Counted from the stretch's first letter, positions 43,701-55,377 are shown. The stretch: 64,000 nucleotides of DNA from Cryptomeria japonica (GCF_030272615.1 NC_081413.1:183348951-183412950); one strand, 5' to 3'. Notes: generated by a model not told the origin, from the sequence alone. A program made the numbers and translations.

Positions 43701-44273
43701 TCCCTAAAACAAGAGAAGAAGTCCATACCCGATGAACCTAAACCTGCTCAACTTTCAGCCAAAACTAGACAAAACTATTGTGCGAGAGAACGCTGATAGA
43801 GACGTCATGATAGAGCTCGTGAAGTTGCTTCCCAAAGCATTTCTTCTCCTAAAACACCAATTGTTGACATGATTCCATTTTCTCCTAAACAATATGTTCA
43901 ACCTAATTCTCCAAGATGCAAAATGCTTAAGACAAATGATGGCTTAAGTTCTATTCCTACTAGAGCTCCTATTTTTCTTAATCTTGATTAAGGAATGGGT
44001 GAAAATGTTATTAATGATGAAAATGTTGATCCTAATATTTCTAATGATGAATATGAATATGTTGATGTTGACTATGATTTATCTGCAAAATTTTCAAAAA
44101 CATTAATCCTAGCTCCTAGTAACGAACAAAGTGAGTCGTCATTAGAGAATGGTCCTTATTTGGAACTTGTGATAGCTCCATTTACTATGCTCTATGTGGC
44201 TCCTCTTGCCTATTGTCCGCTTTCTCGAAAAAATGATCAGCAAGATCGGGGGGAGGATGACATGCTTGATTAG
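40791..44273 (+). pseudogene. Gag-protease polyprotein of element A
   Basis: One frame over 3.48 kb, Met 40791 to the stop after DDMLD. It is interrupted by stops near 41912, 42828, 42948, 43794 and 43989, and by a compensating frameshift pair (about 41990 and 42320). The N-terminal part is rich in Ser, Pro, Asn and Gln. The gag domain has VPQLELYNGKGDPLTHVKTF (41720-41780), DKALQWYCYLP and later FTSFLQLCEILHNY. FCQYHRQLGHDTQKC (about 42500-42550) resembles the gag Cys/His motif of Tat/Athila types. The protease-like part LIDPACMVNVI (about 42893-42925) has Pro-Ala where DSG or DTG is expected, then KLGHPWLSS. A Pro-rich region follows (43400-43700) and an acidic C-terminus. No RT follows. 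Confidence 0.87.
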
Positions 44274-45025
44274 CTTCATTAGCACCATAGATTCTCTTTC
44301 TCTCTCCTCTCTTGCTTGTTTGTGATCCTTCTTCTATTTGTTTCCCTACTCTTCTATTTGTTTTCCCTAGTGTTGTCTACTTGAGGATGATGCATAGTGT
44401 TGAGATCTCTTTTGGTCTCTTCCATGTTGACTCAAAAGACACGTGTTCCCTTCTTCCATGGTGGTTTCCTATCTTTAGGGGATGAGGACAATTCTATGCA
44501 CATATATATACATGATATACATGAGTTATCATAAAAATCATACTGACCCCAGAGTTAAGTGAAGCCATCTCATGTTTTGTATTTTGTGTTCAATATCCTT
44601 TGTTTTATCCTCTCTTGGGGGATAAATTATTGTGATAACATGCTTGTATTTTTGGGTGTATCCTACCTTAAAGCAATTTCTCTCGGCAAGGCATGTGCAA
44701 TAACTTTAATGTGGGGTCATACACTCCACTCATGATTCTCTCTCTTGACACTTAAAGTTAATTAGAGAAATTTGTCCTTGCTTTGTAATTTTGGGTATTT
44801 TTCTTTTTATGACTCATAGTAAGAGAACATTAAGAGAACATTACTAGTTGTATCCATGGTTCTCTTTTTCTCTTTCATAATCTTCCCTTTTACCTTATCA
44901 TTGAAGTCATAAGATCCTAAAGTTTGTTGGGGGCTTGGTGTATCTTTCCTTTTTGACATGGTGAAAGTCTTTCAATCTAAACTCCTTGTACTTTACCGCG
45001 AGTATTTGTGTAAACTCATACTCCC
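44274..45025 (+). other. 3' noncoding region of element A
   Basis: About 750 bp with no frame of note between the polyprotein stop and the polypurine tract. It has a T/C-rich character near 44290-44360. Confidence 0.6.
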
Positions 45026-45043
45026 GCTAAAGTGGGGGCTAAA
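45026..45043 (+). promoter_or_regulatory. Polypurine tract of element A
   Basis: AAAGTGGGGGCTAAA lies directly against the 3' LTR start TGTAGCATCC, the same as in B. Confidence 0.85.
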
Positions 45044-46222
45044 TGTAGCATCCTAAAATTGCACCCCTCATAATTTTTGATCGCATTTGGGTCTTCGCCT
45101 TATTGTTTGTGCCCCTTGGCCTGATCAGAGACCCGATTATGCTCATACATTTCATAAACACCATCTACCTCAAAGATTCACCTCATTTCCACCTTGATCT
45201 TTCCCCAAAATAGGGAATGACCAGAGCATGGTACCCTGGTCCTCCCTAATGGGGACCTATTTTTGACCCCCCGGTCTATCTCAAATTTGAGCGAGAAAAA
45301 ACCCCTCCATGTTGGCTCATGTCAGAAAATTAATTCATTTTCCCTTTGGGCAAGTATATAAGAGGGATTTCCCCTCTCATTTGAACATAATGCACACACA
45401 AGATGTCCTCAAGCATCCAAGAGATCAAGCATTCAAGCATTCAAGAGTAATTGAGCATTTTTAGTCTTCCTTCAAGCTTTGGAATAGAAATAGAGTCAAG
45501 GTTTCAAGCATTGAAGAGAAGATAACCATCCTAATTCATGAAGTCCTAATTCCATGTGGAGGCAAGCAAAACTTTACAAGGAGGTATAAGCGTTTCATTT
45601 TCAGTCAATTCAACATCCCCTCAAAGAGGAGGATTTCTACTTTCAGTCATTTCAATTACATTATTTCAACCACTTGGTTAAATCCATAAATGGGTTTTGA
45701 CCTAAAGGAAAGCCCCTATCCCCAACACATTTCCCTTTCCTTCTGTGTCCAAAAAACAAGTGCACAGTTGTAACTTTCGGAATAAGCTTTAGACACAGAG
45801 ATAGAAAAACCCTTTTTGATGATTAAAAATCTTGGAGGACCAAGAGGGGGCATCCTGGTCCCTGTACACAGTCCTTGCTACTTTTGGTAGTTTTCACAAA
45901 GAAGTTCCAAATCATCTCATACTTCTCAGATCCAGATGCACGACACAATCCCGAATTTACAACTCACTGTTTTCTAAGTTTTGTCTTCATTTCTAGCACT
46001 TAGTCTTAATTCAACTAGTCAACTTAAAAAAGAGGGTCAAACACATTCTATTTCAATTAATCTACTTAGTATTCAGTCCTAATTTGATTAGTGACTAAAT
46101 CTAGTGGATTTACCCCCTCTTTTTAATGTAAAGGCATCTCCCGATCCAAACAAAAATAGGTGACTTGGTGATTTCTTCTTCTATGTTGCAAATTTCCAAG
46201 TCACCTAATTTTCCCCTTTACA
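45044..46222 (+). repeat. 3' LTR of element A
   Basis: 1179 bp, uninterrupted, pairing with the split 5' LTR. It gives the empty-site sequence for the LINE insertion at about 45605-45616. Confidence 0.9.
45351..45366 (+). promoter_or_regulatory. TATA-box candidate in A's LTR
   Basis: CAAGTATATAAGAGGG fits a TATA box about 310 bp into the LTR. The same position in B's LTRs also reads TATATA on the minus strand; in A's 5' LTR it is mutated to TATATTA. A role as RNA polymerase II promoter is inferred from position. Confidence 0.5.
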
Positions 46223-46227
46223 CCTTG

Positions 46228-47976
46228 CTTTAGTTTTATTATGTTTATTTGTAAAACTTAATCACGTTTTTAACTGATTCTTTACAAGAATCAATTTCTT
46301 TAAACTAATGGATAATTATGCTTTGCAAATTTTAAATAAGTTGAAAATGAACATTAGAAGGGATTGACATTTTTTGTCCCCGTTATTCTATGACATATGA
46401 GTGAGACTCGATCAAATTTTAAGATTAGTAGAGTTTCATTGATTTTATGAGCTTTTTCATCTATGTGCATTTAAGTTGAATCTTGCTTATCTTTTTTGTA
46501 AATCCATGAGTTTGCACAAATCTGAATGTGATGTTCTTTTAAATGTTGGCATTCACATGAGCGATTATTCATTTTCTTAAGAAATCAGTTGGTGTTTTAG
46601 TCTATCGATTGACCTATCCATACATTTGTTGTTAATCTTTGAGTTGAAGCTTATGTTTGGAATCTTATTCTATGTTATTATAATCTTTTTGTTATTGAGT
46701 TGTGATCCTAAAGCTATGCATATATGATTCTTCAATTCTCTATTATTCACATTTTTTCTATGTTGATGGGCAAATGTTAGTGCCTTAACTACTTTCTAGT
46801 TAAAAGTATACTTGAGTTGTATAAATATTTAGAAAATCAAAATTATGATCATATGAAGGGAGTTGCACCTTTCCAAAATTTAGTGAAACTAATTAATAGC
46901 TTACCCAACTATTTGTTAATGGTTTTGTCTTCATATTTGGGCAAAGGAGAGCCGATTTATTTGTTATTATGAAAAGACAATTTTTTTAACCAACACCCAA
47001 TTTTATATATTATTTATAAATAGATGGTTAGATAGAGGTTGTAAATATGAGTATGAAAATTAATTAGATAATAATATTGGTAGGATTCAAACCAAGGTAG
47101 TAGGATACTTTGTTGTCACAAGATGAATTTGCATTCAACAACATAGTAAATTGATCTTTACTATTAATCTCTCAATGTTGGATTATGTATGAAAAATCTC
47201 TCAAAGGTTCAAAAATTTCTTAAATATATATAAAGGAGAACATGTTAGTGTAGATGCAAATAAATTCATATAACACACATAGAAGGTGCATGCACAAGTG
47301 AAGAAGTAGTTGGAGAGAAGTACTAGTTAGTATAAAATAAGAGTGGATGTGCATAAGAAAGAAAATAATTACTCGAAGGGTGAGTTTTTCCTGACACAAT
47401 ATAGGAATTATTCCATAGAGGAAGATATAATAATCTAATGCCAAAGAAAATTGGCCATTGTAAGGTTTTACACATTTTTTATAATTCTTATGATATTTCT
47501 AATTACTAGAAGGTTCAAACATCTCTCTAGTGGTCAATGTGGTTGATCTTGATAATTACCATGGAGTTGAAGATGTTGAGAGGGATATAAAATCACTTAT
47601 AAAACTAGATTAGATATAGAAATTTCCTAAGAGCCATATAGATGAAATCAAATATATTTTGAGTTAGTACTCGAGAAAAAGAACCTAGAAGAAGGAATAT
47701 AATGAATACTAGATTTGGATGAATGGAAGGGGACCTAAGGATCATACATGATTTCCAAAGAAGAAGAATGTTAGTTGAGCTAGTCGCCACAACCTCCCTC
47801 AATTTTAAGTACTATGCTTGAAATTTTGTTACTTGGGATGTTTGATGTAGAAGCATTTCAAGGTTTGGGCAATCTTGTAGCATCACCCAAAAATATTTGT
47901 ATTTCATATATATTGTAGATTTCTTATTACTTTCTAGTTGTTAGAGTCTCAATCGAGTTGATAGTTTCCACCATAA
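46228..47976. other. No gene seen
   Basis: AT-rich flank of element A, continuing whatever sequence A inserted into. The short frames here show no domain and no repeat partner in the window was noticed. Confidence 0.4.
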
Positions 47977-47981
47977 GGTAT

Positions 47982-48200
47982 TGTTGATAGGTGTTTTGAC
48001 ACACTTTCCAATAGTCAGTTAGGATATGAGAACATATACCACCTCTCCTGAAAAGGAGTCAATCTTAAATACTAACAACTCCAAGGTCTCTGTAGTTGGG
48101 TTACAACGGTGTTGGGTAACTCAGTGGCTGATGTAATTGTACCTATTAGGGGGCCTGTTGGTTGGAATAAAATAAACAAGATCCTTTTTTTTGTATTTTT
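47982..48200 (-). repeat. 3' LTR of D, recognisable part
   Basis: TGTTGATAGGTGTTTTGACACAC at the start matches TGTTGACGGGTGTTTTGACACAC at 55378. Shared blocks include ACAACTCCAAGGTCTCTGTAG and GGGGCCTG. DNA from 48201 to about 48720 should be the rest of the LTR and 3' UTR, but it has no clear partner. Confidence 0.75.
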
Positions 48201-48729
48201 TTAAGGATATATTTTCACTTTATTAGATACAAAGCCTTTTCCTCTTGAAAATTAAAGCAACTTTTAAAACAATGAAGTTCTGAAGCTGGGTTGGGGACCA
48301 CAGTGGACAATGAGAAACAACCTAATTTTTTATTTTTCATGTGGAAACAAGTTCTTCTGACATCTTCAAAGATTTTATGATGTATTTTAATGTGTTGATG
48401 GTGCTGAGTAGTCGGTTAGCCTTCACCAATTGAATATCAAGAACTCAAATCATCATTAAACTGTTATATACCACCACGGATGAATGTAAACAAGGATTTC
48501 AAAATTAGCCAAAGGATAATGAAGTTATAAAGAGCTAAGAGTCGAAATCTCCCAAAAATTTCTATCATTATGCAAAGAATATATACCATATCAAAAAATT
48601 TGAAAAGAATTTTTTTTTCCCCAAATGAAACAAAAACAAAGAACAAACAATAGAAACAACAAACAAAACCAAACAAAACAACAAAGAACATCTAAACTAC
48701 TATAATACAGTGGATCAAGCTCAACTTTG
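48201..48729. other. Remainder of D's LTR or 3' UTR; no gene
   Basis: AT-rich. A minus-strand GGGGAAAAAAAAA near 48606-48620 could be the polypurine tract, but the expected LTR end beside it is unclear. Confidence 0.3.
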
Positions 48730-49800
48730 GACTAATCAAAATAATTATTGAGAAACTAACCATTGACGGGAAACAGTATAGGTTCTCCAGTTAACAAGCT
48801 CAATCAAAAGGTGTTCTCTCCTAAAATTTCAGCAATTTGGTAAGGACCTAACCATAGTCTTTCAAATTTGTTGTTATCACCCTTCTTCTCCCTAGCTTTG
48901 TCCCATAAAAGGACTAGGTCCAAAATACAAAAAGCTTTACCTTGGCTCTTTTGTCAAACCATCGCTTAACGACAGCTTGATGTCTATCTAAATGTTGTAA
49001 GGTATTCATCTTTTGTTCATCAAGTTTTAATAGGTTTAGGAGTTGAACCTCAACCTGGTCCTCAATCTCAAGTTCTTCCATCAGTTGGAGGATAGGGATT
49101 TGTAAATTGACTGGGAAAACCGGATTTTGGCCATAGACAAGGTAATATGGAGAAGTCCCCAGGGCAGCTTTGTTTCTCATCCTATCAGCCCAAAGGGCAT
49201 ATTTCATTTGGTTGTTCCAGTCTCTAGGGTTCTTCTTAAGTAGATTTTTGATAACATCTAAGATGTTCTTATTGGTAGACTCGGCTACTTCATTTCCTTG
49301 AGGATAGCAGTTAGAGAAAAACTTAAGAACCACTTTGAATTCATATGACCATTGCATTAATTATGTTGAAGTAAAAGTTGGGTCATTTTCACATACCAAA
49401 GCGAAGAGCATTCCAAACTTGGTAAAAATATGTTCCTCAAGAAATTTAAGAACTGTCTCTGCAGTAGCGTTCTTACATGCTTGGGATTTTGTCTAGTGGG
49501 TGCAATAATATGTGGTAGTTAATATGAACTTGTGCCTTGCAGATGAATTGGGGTTAATTAATCCAACAAAATCCAGTGCCCATTGGATGAAAGATCTAAC
49601 CTCGAATACCGCCTGAAGAGGCATGGCTGGATTCCTTTCTTGAGACTATGTTGTCTGATAGGTATGACAATGCCTAATAGGTTCATGAGTGTCTTTGAAG
49701 ATGTTGGGCCAATAATACCCTTCTTTTAGGATTTGATGTGTTGTAGCATCTGCCGACCCATGGATCATACCATATTTACCTTGAAATTACTTAATCATCT
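48730..49800 (-). pseudogene. Gypsy integrase (element D)
   Basis: From about 49800 down: a zinc-binding remnant (TTHQILKEGYYWPNIF, HCHTYQ), the core WALDFVGLINPNSS (first Asp) and ALVCENDPTF, where the second catalytic Asp reads Glu. 49357-48914 then has GNEVAESTNK with the catalytic Glu kept, followed by WADRMRNKAALGTSPYYLVYGQ. A frameshift near 48915 precedes the C-terminal DNKFERLWLGPYQIA block (about 48825-48880). No chromodomain is seen. Confidence 0.88.
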
Positions 49801-50648
49801 TATTAGCTTCTTGACGATCTAGACATTTGAGATAGATGCCTTCATAATTTTTTCAATATAGTACCGAACCTTTGATCATGTAGTTGGCACTTTTGAGCCT
49901 CAAGGCTCTCCTTTGTATGGAAGTTAGTCCTTTTGGACATCTATTGTTCAACAAAATAAAAATCAAGTCCATGTACTAGGGGTCTTGTGTGAATGACTCT
50001 AGAGTGTACTGTTGGCATTGAATGTGAGGAGTGTCAGCTGCCATAGCCTATGACAAACCTTGACCTCTCTCCAATCTCATGGGATGCATTTCTAGATCAA
50101 ACTCTTGTAGAATGGCCATCCATTTTCCACGGTGTTCTCCAAGTTCACTCTGCATCAACAACAACTTGACTGCTTGGTCAGGCACAATCACGTATATCTT
50201 ACTCCTCAAGATATAGTGTCTAAATTTTTTAACAACTCTCACCAGAGCTAAAGCCTACTTCTCAAGAGAAGAGTATCTTATTTCAGCATTTTTAAAGGGT
50301 GGTCTCATAAATGCAAGTGTCTTTTCATTGCCCACCTATTTCTATGTCAGAACAACAACACAAGAATGCAATGAGGCAAAAGAATATATGTAGAATGGCA
50401 AGGTGTAATCAGGACTAGTCAATATAGGGGCTTCTACAATGGACTTCTTGATTTGAGTGAATGATTCTTTCGCTTCAGTGCTACATTCTATTTTGGTGTC
50501 TTTCTTCATCATCTCATTCAATGGTTTGGATATCTCTGTAAATTCGGTGATGAATTTCCTAACAAAATTGATCTTCCCAAAGAAATATCTCATCTCCTTT
50601 TTACCCCTTGGCATTTGTAATTTCAACAATTCTTCCACCCGATTGGGA
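49801..50648 (-). pseudogene. Gypsy RNase H and RT connection (element D)
   Basis: 50743-50342 gives KGELLGHVISEKGISIDP, MRYFFGKINFVRKFI and EAPILTSPDYTLPF. After stops, 50242-50048 gives VRVVKKFRHYILRSKIYVIVPD and RLERGQGLS, the RNase H end and linker. This is the usual RNase H of gypsy RT, distinct from the extra one upstream. Confidence 0.85.
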
Positions 50649-51758
50649 TCAATTGATATTCCCTTTTCTGAAATCACATGACCAAGGAGTTCTCCCTTTT
50701 GCAACCCTGAACACACATTTCTTGGGATTGAGAGATATCCCATATTTCTGGCATCTTTCCAGTATCTTGTGTGGGTGATCTAGATGATATTTTTTGTCCT
50801 TGGAGAATATAGTAAGGTCATCCATGTAGATGATGATGCATTTGCCGATCAGATCCTTGAAAGTCATATCCATGGCTCTTTGGAAGGTTGCATCGGCATT
50901 GATTAATCCAAATGACATCTGATGGTATGCATAGGTACGCCACTTGGTGGTGAATGATATCTTCATACGGTTTTCATAATTGACTAGCACTTGATTGTAC
51001 CCAAAATAGCCATTAAGGAAAGACATCATTTTTGAACCATTTAAAATTTTGCAATACCTCATCCAAAGAAGGCAGGGGATAGTTGTCATTTTATGATGCC
51101 TTGTTTTGCAGAAGTCAACGCATATCCTGATCTCTCCACTCTTCTTTCGTACTAGCACCAGATTAGCCACCCAGGTGGAGTGGAAAATGGGGAAGATAAT
51201 CCTAGTAGTGAGAAGATTTTGGACCTCTTTGAAAATGAGGTGTTCAATCAGTGAATTAACAGGTCGTTGCTTTTGTTGGAAAATTTTGGTGTTGGGATTT
51301 AGAAGTATGGCATGTGTGATAATAGACGTATCAAAAGTTTTTAAGTCCTCATAGCCCCAAGTTATTACATCAATAAACTCTTTTAGGATTTCTAAGATTT
51401 TTGCCCTCTCAAAGGGAGTGCAAATCTTCCCAATATATACTATCCTTTCTTGACCTTCCTGACCGATGTTATGTGGCTTATATTTCCCAGCATCCGAGTC
51501 AATGGTCAACCTTTCTTTGACCCTAGGATCAGAGTCAAAAAGGCATTCTAAGGTTACCATCCCTTTGAGAATGACATTAGTGGGAAGATCAAGGACATCA
51601 TCTTCTTCTTCTGCTACTGCAACATCCGGCCTATCATCTTCATCTATAATTTGTTCTTCAAAAATACCAGAATTTGTGAGGAAGGCTAGTATGTGTCTAT
51701 CATCTTCAAAGAATTGGAAGTGAGTAATATTGTTAGGTATAGCAGCCATCGAAACCAA
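50649..51758 (-). pseudogene. Gypsy reverse transcriptase (element D)
   Basis: One open frame of 369 codons. An acidic lead (EEEDDVLDLP) is followed by VITWGYEDLKTF and AILLNPNTKIFQQKQRP, then the fingers IIFPIFHSTWVANLVLVRKKSGEIRICVDF. A locally frameshifted palm block follows and the catalytic IIIYMDDLTIFSKD at about residue 315. After FRVAKGRTPWS the frame is lost and continues in another frame below 50743. It copies element RNA into cDNA. Confidence 0.93.
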
Positions 51759-52200
51759 TTATACTGAAAATCTTTTCAATGGAGATTGACTCACAAGTTC
51801 TAATGTTCTTACAACAACGACCAGTGCATCTGGTATACCATTCCTCTTTCAGGGCACCAATTGGATGTCAAAAGCATCAAAGTCCTTGATTAGTCCCTAC
51901 ACATAATTCCCATAGGTTGCAAGCCTTTTGTCATGGCATGCATATTAACTCCTCACTTGTTTAACCACTAACTCTGAATCTCCTTATACTTTTAAACATC
52001 TAGCATCTTTCTTGGAGGCGAAGAGGAGTCCTTTGACTAGGGCCTCATATTCACTCATATTGTTAGTACAATGGAATTGGAGTCAATAAGAGTCTAGGAA
52101 AGCCTTTCCTTAGGTTTTTTTTCATTCTACGCCATCCATACTGCCTTGTTTTGACTTAGATCCATGAAATTTGAGGAGCCAGACTTCATCTTTTATTTTC
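51759..52200 (-). pseudogene. Extra RNase H domain upstream of RT (element D)
   Basis: Read on the minus strand: LKFHGS-like and QFHCTNNMSEYEALVKGLLFA (the Glu of the active site, about 52040-52090), GDSELVVKQV (catalytic Asp, about 51965-51995), then YACHDKRLATYGNYV, LIKDFDAFDIQLVP and a degraded end. This is the pattern of the plant-type additional RNase H known from Tat gypsy elements. At least four stops interrupt it. Here it lies between protease and RT, whereas the second RNase H follows RT. Confidence 0.8.
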
Positions 52201-52601
52201 TCAATGTTTCTCTTCTTAGGCATGGTTATTATAGAGGTTTGAGTTTTATCTGAGATTTGTGGTTGTTCTTCGGGAATAGATTTTATGGGCATCTGAGTTT
52301 GATCTATTTCTAACCTTTTTGTCTCTGAGGGAACTCTAGTGATGATGGGAATGGGTTGTTCAAATGGAGGTTCAATTAGAGATATGGTTTGATCAATTGC
52401 TTGCGTATTCTCCTCTTGTTGAAGAATATCTACTATGCAATATTGATCTTCACATTTCTCAAGTGCAGTATCATAATCTATCTATTCCTCAAGGAAAGGA
52501 CTCATTAATTTTGTAACTTCATTCCTACAAGCAATGCAAGCTACCTCCAAGTGTTCTTGGTGATGAATTCTACACCATTGTGGCAATAGTAACTCTTTGA
52601 G
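52201..52601 (-). other. Linker between protease and extra RNase H (element D)
   Basis: Charged, Ser/Glu/Ile-rich coding-like sequence with no domain recognised. Confidence 0.4.
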
Positions 52602-53170
52602 TCAGAGTTCATCTCCTAACAATTGCATCCCTTGTTGCATTCTTCTAGTAAGCTTCCCAACCCTCTTGAATTGATTAGCAACATCAGGTTGTTGAGGCAC
52701 ATATGTAGGTGGGATTGTGAAGGTTGAGATTTCATTTACCTTGTAAACCCCAGGGCTTACTTCAACATAGGCTACTTCATTAGTGGCTCCATAGTCAGTA
52801 ATCAACTTTTTCAACTTTGGTTCACTATCAATCCTTATCTGATTACTCACCCCTTTCCATGGAAGCCATAGGTAGGTGAAACATGTGGATAAGTAACCGC
52901 CCAAAGTCTTGGACCAGTCTCTACTGAGAAGGATCCAGTATACTTTAGGTATACCCATAACTTGAATGTCTATATAGCGAGATACCCGAGGGTTAGCACC
53001 TAGGTGAATGTATACATTTTTCAATTCCCCAATTACATTGACATTAGTCATGTTCAACTACACTACTTTGTTGTTGGTATGAACTAGGTTAAGACCTAGT
53101 TTATGATAGATAGAGTAAGGCATTACGTTTCCAGATGCATGTGAGTCTACTAAATAATTGTGTACATTCT
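52602..53170 (-). pseudogene. Gypsy aspartic protease (element D)
   Basis: The active-site region reads LVDSHASGNVMP at about 53125-53160, with His where Gly of DSG is expected, then YHKLGLNL. After a stop, 53057-52602 (151 codons) continues with NVIGELKNVYIHLG, YIDIQVMGIPK and WILLSRDWSKTLGGYLS, typical of gypsy protease C-terminal halves. Confidence 0.82.
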
Positions 53171-53850
53171 TCCCAAAAATATTTATACGTAATAAGAATG
53201 GGGGGTTCTCAGTTGCATCAAGATGAGTACAACATTAATTTCTTTTACCCCTGCCATTTTGACTTCATTATTTTGGGATTCCAACTGATCGAGTCTTTTG
53301 AAGAGGGCTTCTTTTTGTTTAGGGCAATTCTGCAACACTTCCATTAAAGACATTGTGGCAGCGGTGTTTTCTATTTCCATTATAACATCATATGATTTCT
53401 TCATGGAGTACTCATGACCTCATCCGAGTTTGGAATGTGCTCCTTGGAAAGCATGAGGCAAAGGAGGATTATTGCTCACAGTAGGATCTGGCGGAACTTT
53501 CCCGTCCTTGGGAGGTATAGGAATAGTAAATGGTCCTTTTTCTTGAGTTCTTAAATTGTAAGTATTTCTTGTATTCTGAAAATCTTGTGCATCATAAGCT
53601 TGCGGCTCACCTTTAGCCTCTGCTTCAAATTCTCTGAACAAGAAGGTATCAACCAACATAGCAGTGTTAATCTTATTAGGTTCTTTAGTGGTACATCATT
53701 TCAGTTGTGAATCAACTTGAGTAATCCTAATCATATTTTCCATTTGAGCACAATTGACTTCTGAGTGAGACGATGTGTCATGTAACCTACACCAATTAGT
53801 CATCAAATTCATATCAACCATGTTAACAGTTTGCGTATGGTTAGTGTTAT
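53171..53850 (-). pseudogene. Gag-protease linker (element D)
   Basis: 53659-53420 (79 codons) is polar, Pro/Lys-rich and reads NLRTQEKGPFTIPIPPKDG; 53404-53183 (73 codons) holds TMSLMEVLQNCPKQKEALFKRLDQLE, helical in character. Both are in the usual place before the protease. Confidence 0.55.
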
Positions 53851-54989
53851 CCCTCACATCAGGATGGTCATGGTTGACACCCCCATTATTTGGACAAGTG
53901 TTGCACTGTTTATTGTAAGGTTTGGAGTTATATCTTTGGTTTTGATTTTGATATCCACACTAGTTGTTATATGACTGAGATTGTTATACCCTCCTTTAGG
54001 ATTCATCTTCATTTGGCTTAAGTCATAAGTGACTTGGGTAAGCATTTTCTTCAATGCTTCTACTTCTGAGGAGAGGTGTGAACCTTGATTGGCAGGTGCT
54101 GAGGTGGTTGCTTGGTTTGTCATTACTGAACCTGAAGCATTATATTGTTGTACCATTCCATGGGTTTGGTCATTGAAGTGGACTTGGGAAGCAGTAGAGT
54201 TGGGGTTTGTCCATTGTAAAGATTGCATTGCAAATTGTTGCTTCACTTGCTGGTTCGCTATTGGTTGCAGTCCGTATAACAAAATGTGATTCATTCTAGG
54301 TGCTCCAACTAGAATTGATGATGCTACTCCTAGGAGTTGATTGTAATTTCCATGATTCATGCCTAGAGGGAGATTATGTCCAATTCCTCCAGGCGTCTGA
54401 TTAAGTTCTTGGTTAATTTTTATGGGTAGTCAAGGGTTCATTTAGAAACTTCTTCAATGAGGCAAATTGATGGTACAAGGTTGTTGGATCAACATACACC
54501 CAAAATTTCACAATAAAAGCCTTCTCCAAGATATCCCAACTGGTAATAGAGTTGAATGGTAGTTTTAAGTATCAATTGTACTCATTGTCTCCGAGCAAGT
54601 ATGGGAAGAGTCAACATACCACATCTTGGTGTTCAATATGATTACAAACGACTGCATCTATGAATGCTTCAATGTGCTCTTCCGTTGTCCTTGGGTCTCC
54701 AAAACTCATATTTATTGCAAAACTTATTTGGGTTCCTAAGTAAGTCATGAATTCCTCCAGGTATGTTTCCCAAAGGTGTCTGAGTCAAGTAAAAGATTCC
54801 CATTGAAGGTTGTGGTAGATTCTGATTCACAAAAGGTGTAGCAATTGGTTGGGGACTTGGTATGACTTGGTTTTCTATGGTAGGTTGAGATGATTGTATA
54901 GGGGAGTTTATCGAATGTTGTCCCTTAGCTTTGTTTCTCCTTCTTCTAGTAACGAGTCCTAATTCCACCAAGTCTAATGGGGAAGACAT
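53851..54989 (-). pseudogene. Gypsy gag (element D)
   Basis: The start is Met 54989 (MSSPLDLVELGLVTRRRRNK), about 370 bp from the primer-binding site. The N-terminal part is Pro/Gln/Ser-rich. A broken capsid core follows (LPFNSITSWDILEKAF, about 54510-54560, with frameshifts). 54360-53854 (168 codons) is Gln/Asn/Ser-rich, ending in helix-like SSEVEALKKMLTQVTYDLSQMKM. No clear zinc knuckle survives. Confidence 0.75.
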
Positions 54990-55356
54990 GGTTCTAATAA
55001 CTCTATGAAACCGCTCTAGAGAGAAAGAGGTTATATGATCTAGTTTGTTTCCTCCTTAATTTCTTGGTGGTTGAGGAGGTGGTTGAGGGTTTCTTCAAAT
55101 GAGAAAGAAGTTGTATTTGGGCTTCAGCTTCTATGCCTCTATCTTTTTTACTTTCTTTGTCAGGCACTTCCCACATGTGCAACCAATCACCGTGATTCTT
55201 TCTACTGCTCCAACCAAGGGGATATAGTTGGTAAATGACTTCTTCTTGTTTGTAACCAAGGTTGGGTTGTGTGAATGGGAGAAGCCCATCTCCTGGGAGT
55301 ACCGTGTAATATCATAGTGTGACAGTGCAATGGTAACTCAACATGCTTTGCTTCTA
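54990..55356 (-). other. 5' leader of element D
   Basis: Noncoding DNA between the primer site and gag. Confidence 0.5.
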
Positions 55357-55372
55357 GGCCCTCCTAGCGCCA
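55357..55372 (-). promoter_or_regulatory. Candidate primer-binding site of element D
   Basis: The minus strand reads TGGCGCTAGGAGGGCC, six bases from the LTR. It starts like the Asp-tRNA site TGGCGCC common in plant gypsy elements but departs after six bases. Whether it is a mutated site or another tRNA cannot be told by eye. Confidence 0.5.
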
Positions 55373-55377
55373 TTTTT

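Larger units (their letters stand above)
26558..46222 (+). mobile_element. Gypsy-type element A: gag-protease only, with nested LINE, copia and solo LTR
   Basis: LTRs at 26558-38594 (interrupted) and 45044-46222 begin TGTAGCATC and end TTTACA. The primer-binding site follows the first LTR and the polypurine tract precedes the second. Flanking bases CCTTC (26553-26557) and CCTTG (46223-46227) agree at four of five positions. The interior encodes gag, a zinc-knuckle-like motif and a protease-like domain in one long frame, and then about 750 bp of noncoding DNA. RT, RNase H and integrase are absent rather than decayed. This fits the published class of terminal-repeat retrotransposons with a GAG domain (TR-GAG), which need enzymes from an autonomous partner. 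Confidence 0.85.

Noticed and set aside
47220-47802. Short minus-strand frames in the flank of element A
   Set aside because: Low-complexity hydrophobic translations of AT-rich DNA; no recognisable feature.
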